The translations under genes and the position numbers were made by a program. Positions 1 to 6,887 of a stretch of DNA of 26,193 bases are shown in pieces. Location: contig DBRE01000075.1 in the NCBI GenBank assembly GCA_002305535.1, positions 18,126-44,318 of the forward strand, given 5' to 3'. Position 1 is the stretch's first letter. Each line of letters starts with the position of its first letter. The notes beneath the pieces are model-generated. The model was not told the origin of the DNA and ran no database searches. It was given only the letters and a program-made list of their open reading frames with translations. The stretch comes from Syntrophomonas sp. UBA1376. Its GTDB lineage: Bacteria > Bacillota > Syntrophomonadia > Syntrophomonadales > Syntrophomonadaceae.

Positions 1-135
1 CGGGAAGTGGCTAACCGGGTTATATTTATGGACGAAGGGTTGATAGTGGAACAAGGTACAGCCGAGGATGTACTACTCAATCCTCAGCAGGAGAGAACCA
101 AGTCCTTCCTGAGCACGGTCCTGATGGCCCGCTAA
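1..135 (+). CDS. Polar amino-acid ABC transporter ATP-binding protein, C-terminal fragment
   Basis: Frame 1 is open from the first base to a TAA at 133-135 and gives 44 residues, so the gene starts outside the window. The tail reads REVANRVIFMDEGLIVEQGT, then a segment ending NPQQERTKSFLSTVL. This matches the end of GlnQ/HisP-type ATPases, where the D-loop and H-loop regions are followed by RVxFMDxGxIVExG and NPxxERTKxFLxxVL. The protein would energise import of a polar amino acid at the cytoplasmic membrane. The Walker A, signature and Walker B motifs lie upstream and cannot be seen. The substrate cannot be deduced from this fragment. Confidence 0.85.
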   Translation, partial: REVANRVIFMDEGLIVEQGTAEDVLLNPQQERTKSFLSTVLMAR

Positions 136-139
136 CACC

Positions 140-249
140 GCGCAAGTCAGGGGACGGTCCTTCCACTTGCGTTTATTATCATTATTTTTACGCTTAACTA
201 TACAATTGACGCGAAAACGCAAGTGGAAGGACCGTCCCCTGACTTGCGC
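140..249. repeat. 34-bp perfect inverted repeat with 42-bp spacer (REP/MITE-like)
   Basis: Bases 140-173 are the exact reverse complement of 216-249. Each arm carries the core GGGGACGGTCC and is bounded by GCAAGT/ACTTGC, so each arm is also partly self-complementary. The spacer (174-215) is AT-rich and has no ORF. It begins 4 bp after the ABC ATPase stop. The core resembles GGGGACGGTCC palindromes that I recall as dispersed elements in other bacterial genomes; that link is from memory. There is no long T-run after the right arm, so a pure terminator role is less likely, though the RNA would fold very stably. Confidence 0.85.
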
Positions 250-278
250 TGGTACATATTATTCATGGGCTAGGGAAT

Positions 279-312
279 ACTTCTACCGACTACTCACAAA
301 GGAGGTAGAAGT
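279..312 (+). promoter_or_regulatory. Hairpin overlapping the ribosome binding site of the flavin oxidoreductase
   Basis: ACTTCTACC (279-287) pairs perfectly with GGTAGAAGT (304-312), which ends directly before the TTG start at 313. The Shine-Dalgarno GGAGG (301-305) lies at the loop/stem border, so folding would partly hide it. The pairing is visible in the sequence; a control function is inferred. Confidence 0.4.
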
Positions 313-2256
313 TTGTCTATAGCACCCAGCAATAGCAGCCCTTTATTAACCCCGATCAATATTGGGAATTTGCAGCTCAAGAACCGCTTGGCGGTGCCCG
401 CCATGGTGACTGTCTACTGTGATACCGATGGAATGGCTACGGAGCGCTTCATTGCCTATCATGAGGCTAGAGCCAAAGGTGGTTGGGGACTGATCATCAC
501 CGAAGATTACGCTGTGGATCCAGCCGGCCGTGGTTTTTGGACATCAGGTCTCTGGAAAGACGAACAAATTGCTAGCCATAAGGAATTGACCGAAAGAGTT
601 CATCAGCATGGATGTAAAATTGTAGCCCAAATCTATCATTGCGGACGCCAGACCTCACCGGACATCATCGGCTGTCAGCCGGTTTCTGCCTCAGCTATTC
701 CCTGTCCTGCCATGGGATCTATACCACGAGCATTAACTATTCCTGAGATCAAAAAGATAGTCTGCCAGTTTGGCGATACAGCTTACCGAGCCAAGATGGC
801 AGGTTTTGACGGTGTTGAAGTACACGGTGCTCATGGATACCTAATCGCCCAGTTCATGTCCAATTACTCCAATAAGCGCAGTGATGAATATGGCGGATCA
901 TTGCATAACCGCATGCGGTTTCCTCTGGAAATAATAGCTGACATACGACAAAAGTGCGGCAGTGGTTTTCCGGTTATATTTCGCATTTCTGCTGATGAAT
1001 TCGTTCCCGGCGGAAGAAATATAGAGGATACCAAAGCCATAGCTATCATGCTTGAAAAGGCAGGTAATGCCGGAATTGATGCCATTCATGTATCTGCTGG
1101 GGTGTATGGCAGCACGGCCACCATCATTCCGCCGTTAAATGTACCCCATGGCTGGATAGTAGATTTCGCTGAAGAGGTCAAAAAAGTGGTGGATATACCG
1201 GTAATTACAGTAGGGCGTATAAATGACCCTCATCTGGCCGAAAGCGTGATTATTTCCGGGAAAGCTGACATAGTAGCCATGGGGCGAGGTTCTCTGGCCG
1301 ATCCCGATTTGCCTAATAAGTTCGCGGGCGGTAAATGTGAGGATATTTGTCATTGCATTGGCTGTCAGCAGGGTTGCTTGCAGGTACTGTTCCGTAATGA
1401 ACCCATTCGCTGTCTGGTCAACCCCACTTGTGGTTTTGAGTACCTCAATGAACAACGTAAGGCTGATAAGCCCAAGAGAGTGGTGGTGGTTGGCGGAGGT
1501 CCAGCAGGAATGGAAGCTGCCATTGCTGCTGCCAGAGCCGGCCATAAGGTCAGCCTTTATGAAAAGGAAGATTACCTCGGAGGAGAATTCGCTTTAGCTC
1601 CCGTTCCCCCCTCCAAAGGTGATATGTCCCTTTTATTAGCTTGGGAACAAAGGCAATTACAGAAAAATGGGGTAGACGTTCATCTGGGGACTGAATTCAC
1701 CCCGGAAATGGCGGATGAAATTGCCGCCGATACCATTATTCTGGCTACTGGAGCCATACCTTCCTTGCCTTCCATTCCCGGCATCGATCATTCCCATGTG
1801 CTATTAGCGCGGGAGGTACTGTGGGGGAGGGTGGCCATAGGCAAAGAAGTGGTAGTTTTGGGCGGTGGATTAATAGGTGCGGAAACCGCTGCCTTTTGCA
1901 CTGAGCAAGGAGTAAACGTAAGTATTGTCGAACAGCTTTCTGCTATTGCCCTGGAGGAAGATGTCACCCGGCGGGGATTCTTGCTGAAACTTCTGGATGA
2001 TAAGAAAGTCGATATCATGACCGAAACTCAGGTTGTGGAAATCAAAGAAGACTGCGTTGTCCTGGAGACCGAGGGTGAAGTTTTTGAATACCCAGCTGAT
2101 ACGGTGATAATTGCTATGGGTATGGAGTCTTACAATCCTCTGCAACAAGCTTTGGCCGGCAAGGCAGCGAAGATCGCCGTTGTCGGAGATGCTGTCGAAC
2201 CCCGCAATGCCCTGGAGGCTACCCGGGAAGGTTTCCTAGCGGGAGTAAATGCTTGA
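313..2256 (+). CDS. FadH/enoate-reductase-like NADH:flavin oxidoreductase (OYE family, Fe-S, FMN, FAD)
   Basis: The 647-aa protein has the three-part layout of 2,4-dienoyl-CoA reductase, 2-enoate reductase and BaiCD/BaiH. Residues 1 to about 340 form the FMN TIM barrel, with the conserved stretch HGAHGYLIAQFMSNYSNKR near 169-187. A [4Fe-4S] motif follows (C348, C351, C355, C367, the CxxCx3Cx11C pattern ending in CLVNP). A two-dinucleotide-binding-domain flavoprotein unit starts at GGGPAG (394-399), with a second GGGLIG at 517-522. It should pass electrons from a reduced nicotinamide through FAD and Fe-S to FMN, and reduce an activated C=C bond, in the cytoplasm. The TTG start is chosen because AAAGGAGG sits 7 nt upstream. 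It is monocistronic, with its own terminator. The acyl-CoA genes nearby fit an unsaturated acyl-CoA or enoate substrate, but the substrate is not shown. Confidence 0.9.
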   Translation: MSIAPSNSSPLLTPINIGNLQLKNRLAVPAMVTVYCDTDGMATERFIAYHEARAKGGWGLIITEDYAVDPAGRGFWTSGLWKDEQIASHKELTERVHQHGCKIVAQIYHCGRQTSPDIIGCQPVSASAIPCPAMGSIPRALTIPEIKKIVCQFGDTAYRAKMAGFDGVEVHGAHGYLIAQFMSNYSNKRSDEYGGSLHNRMRFPLEIIADIRQKCGSGFPVIFRISADEFVPGGRNIEDTKAIAIMLEKAGNAGIDAIHVSAGVYGSTATIIPPLNVPHGWIVDFAEEVKKVVDIPVITVGRINDPHLAESVIISGKADIVAMGRGSLADPDLPNKFAGGKCEDICHCIGCQQGCLQVLFRNEPIRCLVNPTCGFEYLNEQRKADKPKRVVVVGGGPAGMEAAIAAARAGHKVSLYEKEDYLGGEFALAPVPPSKGDMSLLLAWEQRQLQKNGVDVHLGTEFTPEMADEIAADTIILATGAIPSLPSIPGIDHSHVLLAREVLWGRVAIGKEVVVLGGGLIGAETAAFCTEQGVNVSIVEQLSAIALEEDVTRRGFLLKLLDDKKVDIMTETQVVEIKEDCVVLETEGEVFEYPADTVIIAMGMESYNPLQQALAGKAAKIAVVGDAVEPRNALEATREGFLAGVNA

Positions 2257-2287
2257 TCCGATCAGGGGCCAAAGCTTTTGCCATAAG

Positions 2288-2325
2288 TATAGCCCCCTCT
2301 TCCACGGGGGCTATATTATTTTGGG
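2288..2325 (+). terminator. Rho-independent terminator of the flavin oxidoreductase gene
   Basis: TATAGCCCCC (2288-2297) pairs with GGGGGCTATA (2306-2315) across an 8-nt loop, followed by the T-rich TTATTTTG. It lies about 30 bp after the stop codon. Confidence 0.8.
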
Positions 2326-2367
2326 ATCACGCCAGTTTAGGGATCGTCCGAAACCACCGAAAATTGG

Positions 2368-2492
2368 CTGTCATTCTGAGACGCAGTCGAAGAATCTTTA
2401 CTGGTAGCAGAGGGAAAGATCCTTCGGTCGTTCCTCCCTCAGGATGACAGTTTGAAAAGGTCGTCACGGCTGATACACCTTCATGGCATACC
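2368..2492 (+). repeat. Dispersed palindromic repeat, copy 1
   Basis: It begins CTGTCATTCTGAG and the 83-bp core ends CTCAGGATGACAG at 2450; these ends are inverted repeats with one mismatch. Internal landmarks are GAAGAATCTTT and AAAGATCCTTCGG. Similarity to copy 2 (15035-15160) continues past the core through TCACGGCTGA and GGCATACCC to about 2492. By eye the cores of copies 1 and 2 differ at about 7 of 83 positions. It lies between the OYE terminator and the amidase stop. It encodes nothing convincing. Confidence 0.85.
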
Positions 2493-2514
2493 CCCGACTT
2501 GCGCGGATCTCACC

Positions 2515-3957
2515 TTAATCACTCATTATGGCACAACGTTTATATCCCCGGAAACCCTCTTCCAAAATCGCACCTAGTTTAAAAATAGCATCTTCATTCC
2601 CGACCCGGCTGATTATCTGCAAGCCGATAGGAAGCCCTGCTTGGTTCTGGGATACTGGCACGATCAGGGCAGGCAGGCCCCAGGTATTAACATAGGCTAC
2701 AAAGGGCAGGTACTTCCTAAAGGAGAAAGTCAGAGAAAAGACCTCTTTGATCACCTGTCCATGGAGAGGTGCGGGAGTATGATAAACCGGTAGGATAAGC
2801 AGACGACGATCCAAGTAATCAGCGACACGCTTATCTCCTTCTGCCAGTATTTGCTCGGTTTGGCGCAATGCCCTTTGGCTGGGCTTGGTCATATTGGCGG
2901 TAAACAGCACCCAGCTGAAATAGGCATGCAGTTCGGAGGACTTAAAGAGTTTTTCTTTTAAGTATTCCCGCCCTGGATTGACCGGTCGACCGTTAAAGGC
3001 AATACGCCCGTATTCATAAGCCCCGTTTATTCCCATAATGCGCTGCCATAGATCTGCGGCCTGTTGATAATGAGGGGGCTGTTCATCTTCTACGGCAAAA
3101 TCCTGCTGCAGGCGGGAGCGCACTGCTTCCAGAGCTAGGCGGGTATCGGGGTCGATAGGGTAGCGCAGGCTTTTCTGTGGAATAACTAGGGAAAATTCTT
3201 CCAAAGGGCGTTCTTCCGGAGGAGAAAAAGCAATTATTTCATTGATAAGCCGGGTGTCTCGTACCGATTTGGCCAGGGCACCGATACCCAGCATACGATC
3301 CTGTAGATCAATGCCCACGTGAGGATAGGAGCCCTGGTCGGAGACCTGTCTGTTGCCACTGCGAAAACCGATCACTCCGTTAAAGTGACTGGGAAAACGT
3401 ATCGATCCGCCGATATCTGAGCCTAGACCAACTGCAGCACCGCCAGCAGCTATCAAAGCTCCTTCGCCACCACTGGAGCCCCCTGGGGTGCGGTTTACAT
3501 CCCAGGGATTATTACAGCGCCCATGCAATTTACTGTCGGTTTCCTGGTAGAAGCATAATACCGGGGTGTTGGTCTTACCCAGGATTATAGCCCCCTCTTT
3601 TTTTAGACGGGCTACCACTTCAGCATCGGTATCTTGGATCGCATCGCGGCGGTGCACCAGTCCTCCCGTAGTGCGCATGCCGTTGACATCAAAAGAATCC
3701 TTCATGCTGATAGGGACGCCAAAAAGGCGGCCGGCAGCATTACCGGCCTGTAGTTTGCGGTCGGCTTCTTGAGCCTCGCTTCTAGCCTGTTCAAAACGCT
3801 CTTCAACCAAGCAATTAAGTACGGGATTGATTTTCTGCAGGTGTTCGATGTAGGTTTCAGTGGCTTCCAGTGAAGTTATCTCGACGTTGCGAATCTTTTC
3901 CGCCAGCAAAGTGGCGTCCATCTCTAAGATAGAACCAGTGTCAGCTGAGTTCACCAT
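2515..3957 (-). CDS. Amidase signature (AS) family hydrolase
   Basis: A 480-aa serine hydrolase of the amidase-signature family (GatA, fatty-acid amide hydrolase, 6-aminohexanoate amidase). The Ser-cisSer-Lys triad is visible: K86 in PISMKDSF, cis-Ser S161 in GGSSGG and nucleophile S185 in GSDIGGSIRFP; the 24-residue gap between the serines is the family norm. It cleaves an amide or related bond; the substrate is not evident. The GatA role is unlikely because no gatB or gatC is adjacent. The frame opens at 3978, but the ATG at 3957 is preferred because GGGGAAAGGAGAGG lies just before it; the upstream ATG would overlap that ribosome binding site. It is monocistronic, with a promoter at 4023-4051 and no clear terminator downstream. 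Confidence 0.88.
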   Translation of the reverse strand: MVNSADTGSILEMDATLLAEKIRNVEITSLEATETYIEHLQKINPVLNCLVEERFEQARSEAQEADRKLQAGNAAGRLFGVPISMKDSFDVNGMRTTGGLVHRRDAIQDTDAEVVARLKKEGAIILGKTNTPVLCFYQETDSKLHGRCNNPWDVNRTPGGSSGGEGALIAAGGAAVGLGSDIGGSIRFPSHFNGVIGFRSGNRQVSDQGSYPHVGIDLQDRMLGIGALAKSVRDTRLINEIIAFSPPEERPLEEFSLVIPQKSLRYPIDPDTRLALEAVRSRLQQDFAVEDEQPPHYQQAADLWQRIMGINGAYEYGRIAFNGRPVNPGREYLKEKLFKSSELHAYFSWVLFTANMTKPSQRALRQTEQILAEGDKRVADYLDRRLLILPVYHTPAPLHGQVIKEVFSLTFSFRKYLPFVAYVNTWGLPALIVPVSQNQAGLPIGLQIISRVGNEDAIFKLGAILEEGFRGYKRCAIMSD

Positions 3958-4022
3958 AGCAGCCTCTCCTTTCCCCAAACTAACCCCTGAAAAACAAAAA
4001 GCCTTTTTCTAACTCTTAAGCC

Positions 4023-4051
4023 ATTATGGCCAATATTTACGAATATGTAAA
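4023..4051 (-). promoter_or_regulatory. Sigma-A-like promoter for the amidase gene
   Basis: On the minus strand TTTACA (4051-4046), a 17-bp spacer and CATAAT (4028-4023) match the sigma-A consensus at 5 of 6 positions each. The -10 is inside the palindrome GCCATTATGGC (4020-4030), and the -35 overlaps the inverted repeat ATTTAC/GTAAAT (4035-4040 and 4047-4052). Both could be operators. The match is by eye only. Confidence 0.55.
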
Positions 4052-4113
4052 TCCTACCAAGAGAAGGCTGCGCAAGATCGGGCAACTTGGGTAACGTGCT
4101 TCCGGCAGGGACG

Positions 4114-4144
4114 AAAAAGGCCGCTCCTTATTAAGGAACGGCCT
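4114..4144 (-). terminator. Rho-independent terminator of the acyl-CoA synthetase gene
   Basis: Read on the minus strand, AGGCCGTTCCTT pairs with AAGGAGCGGCCT, with one mismatch and a 3-nt loop, followed by TTTTTC. It starts about 20 bp after the acyl-CoA synthetase stop. Confidence 0.85.
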
Positions 4145-4163
4145 CAGACAAACAGTTGTGTTG

Positions 4164-6077
4164 CTATTTTTGGTACAGGGTTTCGATCTTATCATTATAA
4201 TTTTTCAGGATAACACGTTTTTTGGTCTTTAGAGTGGGGGTCAATTCATCAGCTTCTTCGGTGAAGCGGTTGGGCAGGATAGTATAACGCCTGATGGCTT
4301 CAAATCCTTCCAGTTGTTTGTTTACTTCCTGAACAACCAACTCAATTTGCTCTTTTAGAAGTGGCTGATTGATAAAATCTTCTCCGACTTCTACACACAA
4401 AGGCGCGCCACCGATCTCTACATATTTGAGTTTACTCTTGTCATAAGTGATGCCATTGCGGTCAAATAACTCTATATAGTGAAGGAAATTCGGCACCACC
4501 AAGGCAGAGATATAATTGCGTTCATCACCGATGACAAAAATCTGATCAATTTCAACTGAGGTAGCAAATAAGCTCTCAATCTTGTAGGGAGCTACATTTT
4601 TACCGGTCGCCAGGCAGATAATAGCCTTCTTGCGATCTACGATACGGTAATAGCCGTCGGTGTCCTTGACTACTAAGTCACCGGTCTTGAACCAGCCATC
4701 TTCGGTAAAGGCTTCTCGGGTATCTTCCGGCTTGTTAAGGTATCCGGCAAATATTCCTGCTCCTCGTACTTCCAATTCGCCATCTTCGGCCACCCGGCAC
4801 TCGCTACCATTAGCCTGAGGCCCAATAGAACCGGGTTTGCAAGCTCTCATGGGGTTATAAGTAACGGCACTGGTGGTCTCGGTGGAGCCGTAGCCTTCAA
4901 TAACCGGCACTCCTACGGAATAGAAGAATTTTAGCAAATCAGGGGAAATACCTGCACTGGCGGAAAAGGAAAAACGCATCCGATTGCCAAATAATTCGCG
5001 CACCTTGGCAAATAGTTTATCTGCTATCTTATACTTCAGGCGCAGACCAAATGGCAGGCAGAGAGGGTATTCGGGCCGCATATCATAGCGTCCAAACTGA
5101 TCCATGCGGTAGGATAGCACTTCCTCGCCCACTCCCAGGGCCCAAGTAAAGAGCTTTTTCTTCATAGGGCTGGCCTCCAGCATCTGCTGAAATGCCATGT
5201 AAATACGTTCATAAAGACGGGGTACACAAGAGAACCAGGTGGGATTGTATTTCTTCAGGTCATCCATCATAGTGGCAGGACTGTCGGCATAGGCAATGGT
5301 AGCACCCATCCATATAGCCAACCATTGGGAACATCCGCGATCAAAAATATGTGACAAGGGCAAGAATGAAAGCACCGTATCTTCCTCATTGAGTGGGTGC
5401 CCCGCGTTGAGGAAGTAGTAAAAGACGCCGTCTACTCGTGAGGCAAAGCACCAGTGGGTAATAATAACACCTTTGCCTTGGCCGGTAGTACCTGAGGTGT
5501 AGAGGATAGTTGCCCAATCTTCCAGAGTATTTCCCTGCCAACGCTCTTCATATATCGGGTATTTACTGGTGCGGTTTTGTTTTCCTAACTCCATCAACTG
5601 GGTGAGACTGATGACCCGTGGATCAGAAGATTGATATTGTAAATCCAAAATGATGATCTTCTGCAGGGTAGGCATGTCTGCCATACCACCCAGGACTTGA
5701 TCCAAAATGGCTGTATTGCCCACTATGATATAGCGGCACTCGGAGTCATTCACGATATAAGAGACTTCATTTAGCGACAAGGTGGGATAAATGGTGACTA
5801 CCACTGCACCGCAGTTTATCACAGCGATGTCGGACTGAGTCCAATAAGGACTGCTGGGAGCCATAATAGCTACTCGCTCACCTCTTTCGAGACCCAAACT
5901 GAGTAGACCACAAGCTATGTCCTCTACCCTCGCCTGCAGTTCTTTCCAGGTGAACTGACCCCCATTATCTCCATAATACAGATCGGGGTTGAAACGCTGG
6001 GCTATGCGGTCACCGTTTTTGTTGACGGTTCTGGCAAAGGCCCTGGACATGGTCTGGTTTTCCAGGTGTTCATACAT
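4164..6077 (-). CDS. Long-chain acyl-CoA synthetase (AMP-forming)
   Basis: A 637-aa ANL-superfamily adenylating enzyme that activates a fatty acid with ATP and CoA, the entry step of beta-oxidation. The ATP-binding loop YTSGTTGQGKG is near residues 193-203. EGYGSTETTS is the adenylate-binding motif. GWFKTGDLV and YRIVDRKKAIICLATGKNV mark the hinge and the C-terminal domain, with a late lysine in LKTKKR. Length and the DGWFKTGD block fit the long-chain FACL/FAA group (COG1022) better than acetyl-CoA synthetase. The frame extends to a GTG at 6086, but the ATG at 6077 is preferred: AGGCGGT lies 7 nt upstream and the GTG would fall inside that site. The 139-aa gene lies 162 bp upstream on the same strand; a promoter is possible between them. 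A strong terminator follows. Confidence 0.92.
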   Translation of the reverse strand: MYEHLENQTMSRAFARTVNKNGDRIAQRFNPDLYYGDNGGQFTWKELQARVEDIACGLLSLGLERGERVAIMAPSSPYWTQSDIAVINCGAVVVTIYPTLSLNEVSYIVNDSECRYIIVGNTAILDQVLGGMADMPTLQKIIILDLQYQSSDPRVISLTQLMELGKQNRTSKYPIYEERWQGNTLEDWATILYTSGTTGQGKGVIITHWCFASRVDGVFYYFLNAGHPLNEEDTVLSFLPLSHIFDRGCSQWLAIWMGATIAYADSPATMMDDLKKYNPTWFSCVPRLYERIYMAFQQMLEASPMKKKLFTWALGVGEEVLSYRMDQFGRYDMRPEYPLCLPFGLRLKYKIADKLFAKVRELFGNRMRFSFSASAGISPDLLKFFYSVGVPVIEGYGSTETTSAVTYNPMRACKPGSIGPQANGSECRVAEDGELEVRGAGIFAGYLNKPEDTREAFTEDGWFKTGDLVVKDTDGYYRIVDRKKAIICLATGKNVAPYKIESLFATSVEIDQIFVIGDERNYISALVVPNFLHYIELFDRNGITYDKSKLKYVEIGGAPLCVEVGEDFINQPLLKEQIELVVQEVNKQLEGFEAIRRYTILPNRFTEEADELTPTLKTKKRVILKNYNDKIETLYQK

Positions 6078-6118
6078 AAATTCCACCGCCTATGTTTAAT
6101 ATTCCGATTCTTTATTCC

Positions 6119-6147
6119 ATTATATATAAAACGTTTTGAAATATAAA
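6119..6147 (-). promoter_or_regulatory. Possible promoter for the acyl-CoA synthetase gene
   Basis: On the minus strand a perfect -10 TATAAT (6124-6119) is preceded at 17 bp by TTTATA (6147-6142), 4 of 6 to the -35 consensus. The whole stretch is AT-rich, so chance matches are likely. Confidence 0.35.
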
Positions 6148-6239
6148 TATTAATGCACGAAATATTCGATGGAAAATAAGATCGCCCAATCGAAATCCGG
6201 CTTAAAAAACTGTGGAATCACCCATTGTATCTTATGAAT

Positions 6240-6659
6240 CTAATCTTGGTCAGCGAATTCATAGCGTTTCTCCCAACTCTTTGAGAAACTGGGGAATAAA
6301 ATTAAGAGAGCCTGGTATGCTACCGCTTGATATTCATCATTCAAGGGTACAAATACATCTTTGATAGTCACCGGCCGATTGTCCAACAGATGGGCGGCCA
6401 GCCTGGTCAAGGCTTGATCTACAGGATTGTTATCCATTGTTTCCAGTAATGCGTCCCAGTTCAAGCCGCTGTCAGTAATGCTCGCTTCAACTTCAGCCAT
6501 GCGGCCCTCCGGCTCATCTATGGTACCAATCGCTCCCAGAACATAAGCGGTGGCTACCAGTACGTTGGTCTTTTCGTCATCCATAAGATCCAGCAGTCTC
6601 TGGTAATTGGATTTATGCTGGCGAGTAATGAAATAAACTGGCCTTTTCAGGCTAATCAC
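6240..6659 (-). CDS. Hypothetical protein, 139 aa
   Basis: I do not recognise this family. The product is soluble, acidic towards the C-terminus, with no signal peptide, cysteine motif or membrane segment. The middle (about residues 18-90) reads like alpha-helical repeats: LLDLMDDEKTNVLVATAYVL, then ALTRLAAHLLD, then YQAVAYQALLILFPSF, suggesting a small HEAT-like fold. The start is uncertain. The GTG at 6659 opens the frame, but AGAGGTGAT, an excellent Shine-Dalgarno, overlaps it; a CTG three codons later (6650) sits at ideal spacing. It is followed by the acyl-CoA synthetase on the same strand after a 162-bp gap. Coding is supported by the ribosome binding site and the regular protein composition, not by homology. 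Confidence 0.65.
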   Translation of the reverse strand: MISLKRPVYFITRQHKSNYQRLLDLMDDEKTNVLVATAYVLGAIGTIDEPEGRMAEVEASITDSGLNWDALLETMDNNPVDQALTRLAAHLLDNRPVTIKDVFVPLNDEYQAVAYQALLILFPSFSKSWEKRYEFADQD

Positions 6660-6739
6660 CTCTTCCCAAAGTGTTAATTTTCATCATTGTAACATGTAGA
6701 TCGAAATATGACATCGGTATTGCGAATAATAAGAAAATT

Positions 6740-6766
6740 TAATAAATTGACTGAAACTGCCATAAT
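6740..6766 (+). promoter_or_regulatory. Possible sigma-D (sigma-28)-like promoter of the chemoreceptor gene
   Basis: TAAT (6740-6743), 15 bp, then GCCATAAT (6759-6766) resembles TAAA-N15-GCCGATAA, used for motility and chemotaxis genes. The nearby TTGACT (6747-6752) has no -10 at 17 bp. The match is imperfect: TAAT for TAAA, and one base short in the -10. Confidence 0.3.
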
Positions 6767-6782
6767 ATGACGAAATTAATAG

Positions 6783-6849
6783 GTGGCGTAGGGGCAGGTT
6801 TTACCCTTGCCACGTCGAATAACTGGAGATAAACAGCAAAAATGGCTGT
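6783..6849 (+). ncRNA. Structured 5' leader of the chemoreceptor mRNA (unassigned)
   Basis: Two hairpins precede the chemoreceptor. GTGGC (6783-6787) pairs with GCCAC (6809-6813), continued by AGGG (6790-6793) with CCCT (6804-6807). ACAGC (6833-6837) pairs with GCTGT (6845-6849). The context invites a c-di-GMP riboswitch, but I could not fit the GEMM-I or GEMM-II conserved bases. It may be ordinary UTR structure. Confidence 0.3.
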
Positions 6850-6887
6850 GTAGATAGAAAAGGTCTTTTAAATTAGGGGGGAGACAA

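Noticed and set aside
2253..2447. 64-aa plus-strand ORF after the flavin oxidoreductase
   Set aside because: It runs through the terminator and into dispersed repeat copy 1, has no ribosome binding site and no plausible protein pattern.
2515..3957. GatA subunit of the tRNA-dependent amidotransferase
   Set aside because: No gatB or gatC nearby, and the sequence outside the catalytic core is not GatA-like.
6783..6849. c-di-GMP riboswitch before the chemoreceptor
   Set aside because: Conserved GEMM-I and GEMM-II bases could not be placed; kept only as an unassigned structured leader.
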